Positions 16,243-20,927 of a stretch of DNA of 20,927 nucleotides are shown piece after piece (within the stretch, counting starts at the first letter, position 1; each line of letters opens with the position of its first letter). The position numbers and the translations under genes are program-made. Source of the DNA: Coriobacteriaceae bacterium. GTDB lineage: Bacteria; Actinomycetota; Coriobacteriia; Coriobacteriales; Eggerthellaceae. A model generated the notes under the pieces. That model was not told the DNA's origin. It did no database searches and was given only the letters and a program-made list of their open reading frames with translations. The stretch covers positions 1 through 20,927 of the forward strand of contig SUUF01000030.1 in the NCBI GenBank assembly GCA_015062635.1. Reading direction: 5' to 3'.

Positions 16243-16650
16243 CTATTCGTCCAGCTTGTCCTGGCCGGTCTCCACCTCGGCTGCCTCGAGCTTCGCGGCA
16301 TCCATCTCCTTGTTGGAGTCAACCACGTGGCACTGGCGGCAGTTGTTGCGGCTTGCGTCCAGCTGCTTGGTCGAACGGTCCTGGTTCACGTAATGGCCGT
16401 CGGGAATCTTCACCGCGCCGCTTGCCGTGGGGTCGCCCTTCTCGGAGGCGCCATGGCACTTGTAGCACTGGTACTTGATGTTCTCGACGTACTTCGCATG
16501 CAGGGCCGGCATCATCTTCGGGGTGGTCTCGGTGCCCATGACGGCGCTGCTGTCGTCATTGCTGGAGCATCCCGCAGCCAGGCCACACGTCGCGGCGAGC
16601 ATCAGGCACACCAGCGCGGCGGTCAGCTTCTGCTTCAGGCTCGTCGTCAT
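16243..16650 (-). CDS. napB: NapB-like diheme cytochrome c, predicted lipoprotein
   Basis: NapB is the small diheme electron-transfer subunit of nitrate reductase. The 135-aa protein has a signal peptide with lipobox LAAGC (Cys28) and two heme motifs: CYKCH (62-66) and CRQCH (104-108). The MPALHAKYVENIKYQCYKCHG and DASRNNCRQCHV regions resemble NapB. The lipobox would anchor it to the membrane instead of leaving it soluble as in Gram-negative bacteria. The ATG at 16650 is preferred over a GTG at 16659 because AAGGTG lies upstream of it. The gene follows napA by only 10 nt. Confidence 0.92.
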   Translation of the reverse strand: MTTSLKQKLTAALVCLMLAATCGLAAGCSSNDDSSAVMGTETTPKMMPALHAKYVENIKYQCYKCHGASEKGDPTASGAVKIPDGHYVNQDRSTKQLDASRNNCRQCHVVDSNKEMDAAKLEAAEVETGQDKLDE

Positions 16651-16660
16651 CGCAATCACC

Positions 16661-19240
16661 TTACGCTTTCTCGATCTTGCAGGTGGTCTTCTTGAAGTCG
16701 ACTTCCTTGGAGAGCGGGCAGTACACGTCCATGACAGCCCGGTTCACCAGCGTCTCCTCGGCGAAGAACGGCACGAACACCATACCATCGGGCGGGTCGA
16801 AACGCCCGCCGGTGTTGACGGTGGCCTCGAAGGAACCGTACTTCGACGTGATCTTCGCGTTGTCGCCGTCCTGCAGGCCGAGCTTCTTCGCGTCGTCCTT
16901 GTTCATGTAGCAGTACGCCTCGGGCACCGCGCGGTTCAGCTCGGGAACCTGGCGGGTCATCGAGCCGGTGTGCCAGTGCTCCAGCAGACGTCCGGTGCTC
17001 AGCCAGAACGGGTACTCCTTGTCGGGGGTGTACGGCGGCTCCTCGTACGGGCGGAACACCACGGAAGCCCGCTGGCCGGCCGACTTGTAGAAGCTCACGC
17101 CGCCGGCGAGGTCCTTGCTGCCGTACTGGTCGATGCCCACGACATCGAAGCCGTTCTCCTGCTTGCCATCGCCATATGCGAAACGCCACTTCGTGGCCAC
17201 CCACTGGCCATCCACCTCGCGCACCGGCCAGGTGATGCCGTGCTGCTTCAGGTACTCGTCGTACGGGGCGAGCTGCTTGGCCTCCATGTGCAGGTTCTCG
17301 TCGTGGTTGATCTTCTCGGCCTTCTCGTTCATGGACGGGTTGCTGAACGTGCGGTATTCCTCCCAGATGTCGCGGTTGATGTCGCGCTGGGTCTCGGCCT
17401 TGAAGTCGCCCTTCTCCTTATCCCAAATGAACCCGAACAGGTGGTCCATCGCGTCCTTGCCGTCGATGGTCTCGCCGTCGAGCACGCGTTGCGCGATCTG
17501 CATGAGCACCCACACGTCCCAGCGGGCGTCTCCCGGCGGGTCGATGGCCTTCTCGAACACGCTCGTGCGGCGCTCGCCGTTGCCGAACTGGCCTTCCTTT
17601 TCCGCCCAGGCGGCCACCGGGAACACGACGTCGGCGTACTTCGTGGTGAGCGTCGGGTAGATCTCGTTCACCGCGATGAAGGTGTTGAAGATGCCCTGGT
17701 CCTCTTCCTTGCCCGAAAGGCCCAGGAAGCGCTCGGCGTTGGGCAGCGACTGCGCCCAGTTGTTATGCGCCGACCACAGGAAGTCCAGGCCGCCGCGGCT
17801 CATCGTGCGGAACATCTTGATGGTGTGCATGCCCGGCTTCTCGATGGCATCCAGGTAGCCTTCCGGCAGATCCCAGATGGCCTCGGTGTAGCGGCGGTGC
17901 GCCGGATTGGCCACCACGAGGTCGGCCGGCAGGCGGTGGCAGAAGGTGCCCACCTCGCGGGCGGTGCCGCAGGCCGAGGGCTGGCCGGTGAGGCTGAAGC
18001 CGCCGTCGCCCGGCTTGCCGAAGTGGCCCGAGATGAGGTGCAGGTTGTGCAGGTTGTGGTTCACCCACGTGCCGCGGTAGTGCTGGTTCACGCCCATCGT
18101 CCACCAGCTCGCGATCTTCAGGTCAGGATTCGCGAATGCCTCGCACAGCGTGGTGAGGTCTTCCTCGGACACGCCGGAGAGCTTGCTCGTGTACTCGATG
18201 GTGTAGGGCTTGAGCTTCTCGGCGTATTCCTCGAAGGTGATCTCCTCCACGGCGTCGACCGTGTTGCCCGGCTCGGTCACATCGTAGTCGTCGGCGAACG
18301 GGTAGCCGATGTTCTCGGTGCCCTTCTTGAACGTGATGTGGTCCTTGATGAAGTCGTGATCGACTTTGTCATGCTCGCACAGGTAATTGGCGATGCAGTT
18401 CGTGATGGCCAGGTCGGTGCCCGGCTTGAAGATCATCACCTTGTCGGCCGTCTCGCTCGTGCGGGTGCGCATCGTCGTGATGTCATAGTGCTTGCAGTTC
18501 TCGTCCTGCACCTTGTGGGCGGTGACGCGCGAGTAGAGCACCGGATGGCACTCGGCCATGTTCGCGCCCCAGGTGAGGATGAGGTCGGCGTTCTCGATGT
18601 CGTCGTAGCAGCCGGCGGGCTCGTCGGTCTGGAACACGTTCATGAAGCCCACCACGGCGCTCGCCATGCACATGCGGGCGTTCGGGTCGATGTTGTTGGA
18701 AAGCAGACCGGCCTTCCAGAACTTGCTGGTGAGGTAGCCTTCGCCGATGGGCTGCTGGCCCGAACCCCAGAAGCCGATGCGGCTCTTGTCGTTCTTCCAG
18801 GCGGTCTTCAGCTTGTCGGCCACCAAGTCGAGCGCCTCTTCCCATGTGGCCTCGTGCATGCCCTCCATGCTGCCCTTGGTCTTCGGGTCGTCGCGGATGA
18901 GCGGCACGGTCAGGCGCGCCTCGCCGCGCAGCATGCGGGCCAGGTAGTAGCCCTTCACGCAGTTCAGGCCGCGGCTCGTAAGGTTGTCGGGGTCGCCGGT
19001 GACGCTCAGCAGCTGGCCGTCCTTGGCATGGATGAGCACGCCGCAGCCCGTGCCGCAGTAACGGCAGACGCCCGTGTAGACGGTCGCGCCCTCGCTATCG
19101 GTGGGATGGTCGCCCGAGCCGGGGGTCACGGCGCTATCGCCGTTCGAGCAGCCGGCCATCGCGGCAAGGCTGCCGCCAGCGGCGGCCATGGCAGCCGCGG
19201 TTGCGGTCGCCTTGATGAAACTCCGTCGTGTCAGGTCCAT
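16661..19240 (-). CDS. napA: NapA, catalytic subunit of the periplasmic-type nitrate reductase
   Basis: NapA reduces nitrate to nitrite outside the cytoplasmic membrane. The 859-aa protein starts with the Tat signal TRRSFIKA (4-11). A hydrophobic stretch then ends AAMAGC, so Cys31 may also be a lipobox cysteine. The [4Fe-4S] site is Cys59, Cys62, Cys66 and Cys94, followed by Lys96, which bridges electron flow to the cofactor. The molybdenum ligand is Cys191 in NIDPNARMCMAS; the neighbouring DEPAGCYDDIENAD and WGANMAECHP stretches match NapA rather than formate dehydrogenase. The C-terminal molybdopterin dinucleotide domain is intact. ATG at 19240 is chosen because it begins the Tat signal and has GAGGGAGAG upstream; upstream in-frame codons would give an unrelated 50-residue extension. 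Confidence 0.96.
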   Translation of the reverse strand: MDLTRRSFIKATATAAAMAAAGGSLAAMAGCSNGDSAVTPGSGDHPTDSEGATVYTGVCRYCGTGCGVLIHAKDGQLLSVTGDPDNLTSRGLNCVKGYYLARMLRGEARLTVPLIRDDPKTKGSMEGMHEATWEEALDLVADKLKTAWKNDKSRIGFWGSGQQPIGEGYLTSKFWKAGLLSNNIDPNARMCMASAVVGFMNVFQTDEPAGCYDDIENADLILTWGANMAECHPVLYSRVTAHKVQDENCKHYDITTMRTRTSETADKVMIFKPGTDLAITNCIANYLCEHDKVDHDFIKDHITFKKGTENIGYPFADDYDVTEPGNTVDAVEEITFEEYAEKLKPYTIEYTSKLSGVSEEDLTTLCEAFANPDLKIASWWTMGVNQHYRGTWVNHNLHNLHLISGHFGKPGDGGFSLTGQPSACGTAREVGTFCHRLPADLVVANPAHRRYTEAIWDLPEGYLDAIEKPGMHTIKMFRTMSRGGLDFLWSAHNNWAQSLPNAERFLGLSGKEEDQGIFNTFIAVNEIYPTLTTKYADVVFPVAAWAEKEGQFGNGERRTSVFEKAIDPPGDARWDVWVLMQIAQRVLDGETIDGKDAMDHLFGFIWDKEKGDFKAETQRDINRDIWEEYRTFSNPSMNEKAEKINHDENLHMEAKQLAPYDEYLKQHGITWPVREVDGQWVATKWRFAYGDGKQENGFDVVGIDQYGSKDLAGGVSFYKSAGQRASVVFRPYEEPPYTPDKEYPFWLSTGRLLEHWHTGSMTRQVPELNRAVPEAYCYMNKDDAKKLGLQDGDNAKITSKYGSFEATVNTGGRFDPPDGMVFVPFFAEETLVNRAVMDVYCPLSKEVDFKKTTCKIEKA

Positions 19241-19316
19241 GTCTCTCCCTCGTCTTTCCCTCATCGCGACGCACGGGGCATCGCGCCCTCCTTTTACAAC
19301 ACCGCTTCGGCGATGG

Positions 19317-20030
19317 TCAGTTGTTCGTTCCGCGCTGCTCGAACAGGCCGAGTGCCGACGTGTCGGCCCCCGTGCCGCCCGACCAGGCATCGAGCGCGCC
19401 CTTCGCCTGCTCTTCGTCGATGCGCTCGAGCGCCTTGTCGAAGTCGCGGACGATCTCGATGGCCACCTCGGGCTCGCTCACCACGCACCGTTCGACGCAG
19501 ATGCCGCACCCCGTGCAATGCACCGGGTTGACGATGGGCTCGAACACCGTGTGGAGGTCGTCGTTTTCGCGCAGGTGGTAATCGATGGTGATGGCCTTGT
19601 CGATGAACGGGCACTCGCGGTAGCACACCTCGCAGCGCATGCCCTTCACCGCGATGCACAGGTCGCGCTTGATGACGGCGGTACCGATGCGCGCGACGTC
19701 ACGGCTGGGGATGGGCATGAGCGCGCCCGTGGGGCACGCCTCGACGCAGGGGAAATCCTCGCACATGTGGCAGGCCTGCGTGCGCATGTCGAACGTGGGA
19801 GCGCCGACCGCCGCACCGATGCCATAGGTTCCCTGTTCCGCGATGATCGACTTGAACGGGCATGCCTCGATGCAACGGCCGCATTTGATGCATTTGGACA
19901 GGAAATCCTGCTCGTCGCCCGCGCCCGGGGGACGCAGCGAGTCGTCGCTCGTGCGCACGGAAGCCCCGACAAGGCCACCGGCGACCAATGCCCCTGCAGC
20001 CACCTTAGCTATATTCGCGCCAGCGCCCAT
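19317..20030 (-). CDS. napG: NapG, four-cluster ferredoxin-type protein
   Basis: NapG is the iron-sulfur partner of NapH in quinol oxidation for nitrate reduction. The 237-aa protein has sixteen cysteines in four [4Fe-4S] sets: 47/50/53/57, 87/90/95/99, 125/133/136/140 and 172/175/178/182. The LRPPGA motif (32-37), CHMCEDFPCVEACP, MRCEVCYRECP and CTGCGICVERC match NapG. The N-terminus has a hydrophobic stretch (about 6-23) but no twin-arginine motif. The only in-frame start is the ATG at 20030, with a TGA ten codons earlier. AGGGG lies just upstream of the start, with a stronger GGAGGAGA farther away. It is the first gene of the operon, 76 nt before napA. Confidence 0.93.
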   Translation of the reverse strand: MGAGANIAKVAAGALVAGGLVGASVRTSDDSLRPPGAGDEQDFLSKCIKCGRCIEACPFKSIIAEQGTYGIGAAVGAPTFDMRTQACHMCEDFPCVEACPTGALMPIPSRDVARIGTAVIKRDLCIAVKGMRCEVCYRECPFIDKAITIDYHLRENDDLHTVFEPIVNPVHCTGCGICVERCVVSEPEVAIEIVRDFDKALERIDEEQAKGALDAWSGGTGADTSALGLFEQRGTNN

Positions 20031-20259
20031 AGTACCCCTATCTTCATCTCCTCCGATTCATTTTACGGGGCGGGCGACCGGCACGCTAGGGACGGTGAAC
20101 GGCGCGAATTGCCCAGGTGTGTCTATGTTTTGTGAAGAATAAAGCTTGAGCTTGCAAAAGGCGTTTGGCACCTCCCCATCCTGCTGGCCGCAAGAGCCGT
20201 CGGGCACCCCGCATTCCCCTGCCACACTGCTTCGGGATCTGCGCCTTGGTGCGCTTTGG
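20031..20259. promoter_or_regulatory. nap operon leader region
   Basis: This noncoding DNA upstream of napG must hold the operon promoter unless transcription begins beyond the repeats. It contains an AT-richer patch (about 20121-20160) with AAGCTTGAGCTT, a short inverted repeat, and a minus-strand TTGCAA that could be a -35 element. No confident -10 or known operator is visible. Confidence 0.4.
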
Positions 20260-20317
20260 GCCGTGCGGCCGATTGTTGGCGTTTTTCGTGGCGGCAATTC
20301 GGCCACGTGGCACTAGG

Positions 20318-20410
20318 AGGAAGGGGTGCGGGCGTCTCGCGATCGATTTGCGCCACAGAGCCGATTTGTTGACATTCTTTGTGTCACAAAATCGGCTGCG
20401 TGACACTGGA
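20318..20410. repeat. 93-bp tandem unit, copy 1
   Basis: This unit begins AGGAAGGGGTGCGGGCGTCT and runs through one full hairpin of the array. It matches 20411-20503 with about four substitutions over the first 80 or so bases. Confidence 0.85.
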
Positions 20411-20503
20411 AGGAAGGGGTGCAGGCGTCTCGCGGTCGATTTGCGCCACGGAGCCGATTTGTTGGCATTCTTTGTGTCACAAAATCGGCTGCGTGGCGCG
20501 CCG
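20411..20503. repeat. 93-bp tandem unit, copy 2
   Basis: This unit begins AGGAAGGGGTGCAGGCGTCT. The substitutions relative to copy 1 are G/A transitions, and the hairpin arms are kept. The ends diverge (GGCGC instead of GACAC). Confidence 0.85.
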
Positions 20504-20783
20504 TGGCAACGAATCGGCTGCGTGGCGCAAATTCCGTGCCACGCAGCCGAATCGGCGACATTTCTGCCAGGAAATCGGCTGCCTGGCGCAGCTTTCGTGC
20601 CACGCAGCCGATTTCTTGCCAAGCAGTGCCATGCAGCCGATTTCTTGACACTTTGCCTGTCAGGAAATCGGCTCTGTGGCGCAAATACGGCTCCATCGAG
20701 TCGATCCGGCGACATGCCGTGCCACGCAGCCGATTTCTTGACACTTTCCCTGTCGCCGATTCGGCTGCGTGACACATGCCGGT

Positions 20784-20867
20784 GGGGATGAGTCGATGAA
20801 TCAAAGGAAGGGGCCCTCCAACTCATCGCGCACAATGAGTCGAAGGAACGTCCCCCGACTCATCCCC
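20784..20867. repeat. Second inverted-repeat set (ATGAGTCG family)
   Basis: GGGGATGAGTCG (20784-20795) and CGACTCATCCCC (20856-20867) are perfect 12-bp inverted repeats. Between them ACTCAT (20821-20826) and ATGAGT (20835-20840) form a nested hairpin, and another CTCATCC follows at about 20871. The sequence is unrelated to the adjacent AGCCGATT array. The remaining bases to 20927 show no gene. Confidence 0.75.
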
Positions 20868-20927
20868 CGGCTCATCCAGGACCGTGCCACGGCACGAAAC
20901 GGATTCGCCAAAAATTCGCCATCGTGA

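Larger units (their letters stand above)
20260..20775. repeat. Array of palindromic repeats with an AGCCGATT core
   Basis: The core AGCCGATT and its complement AATCGGCT, usually inside the longer arm GCCACGCAGCCGATTT, recur about a dozen times in alternating orientation. They form at least five potential hairpins. Forward-oriented cores lie near 20360, 20452, 20546, 20606, 20634 and 20728. Reverse cores lie near 20390, 20482, 20512, 20572, 20666 and 20757. A decayed pair lies at about 20263-20311. Adjacent units can pair either head-to-head or tail-to-tail. No transposase, integrase or coding frame is associated with it. Confidence 0.88.

Noticed and set aside
16661..19240. NapA read as a selenocysteine-containing formate dehydrogenase, given the nearby selC
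   Set aside because: The molybdenum ligand position is an ordinary cysteine (NARMCMAS), the sequence around it is NapA-like, napB/D/G/H accompany it, and no in-frame UGA is present.
16475..19531. A 1018-codon open frame on the plus strand opposite napA and napB
   Set aside because: It lies antisense to well-supported genes, has no ribosome site or recognisable domain, and has the Val/Ala/His/Arg-rich composition typical of the reverse strand of GC-rich coding DNA.
20318..20775. A possible CRISPR array
   Set aside because: The repeats alternate in orientation, the spacing is irregular, the intervening segments are not unique equal-length spacers, and no cas gene is present.
20165..20791. A 208-codon plus-strand frame in the far-right intergenic region
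   Set aside because: It runs through the palindromic array, and its protein consists of repeated CHKIG/RSRF-like fragments in alternating orientation, as expected for translated hairpins.

Overview
The window is GC-rich DNA from an anaerobic, respiring bacterium. Three things suggest an Eggerthellaceae-type member of the Coriobacteriia. The periplasmic-type cytochromes and the nitrate reductase carry lipoprotein cysteines, as expected in a cell without an outer membrane. There is a very large LPXTG surface protein. The nitrate/nitrite-to-ammonium genes resemble those of gut Actinomycetota in content. The genus cannot be fixed from sequence reading alone.

Left part (1-5395), nitrite and nitrosative stress. 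A minus-strand nrfA (ammonia-forming nitrite reductase, cut by the window edge) follows a Crp/Fnr-family regulator. Divergent from the regulator is hcp (hybrid cluster protein), followed on the same strand by a MocR/GntR-type regulator whose aminotransferase domain has lost its PLP lysine.

Middle (5396-12557), accessory-looking. A tRNA for selenocysteine (selC) lies next to a 2133-codon, sortase-anchored, multi-domain adhesin on the opposite strand. Copies of one palindromic element sit on both sides of the selC-adhesin block, one on the left and two in tandem on the right. A short second copy of the 3' end of the adhesin gene lies between the adhesin and selC.

Right part (12558-20030), nitrate respiration. 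All genes are on the minus strand. A napG-napA-napB-napD-napH operon ends with a pentaheme NapC/NrfH-family quinol dehydrogenase and a clear Rho-independent terminator. Downstream of that lies a MobB-MobA fusion that would finish the bis-MGD molybdenum cofactor needed by NapA. Together nap, nrfA and hcp give nitrate to nitrite to ammonium, plus removal of the NO or hydroxylamine that leaks from it.

Far right (20031-20927). This is the leader region of the nap operon. It is dominated by about 500 bp of palindromic repeats built on one core (AGCCGATT and its complement), followed by a second, unrelated inverted-repeat set. I see no gene in it. The strongest candidates for something undescribed are this array, the palindromes bracketing selC and the adhesin, the lysine-less MocR protein beside hcp, and the unusual heme motifs of the pentaheme cytochrome.
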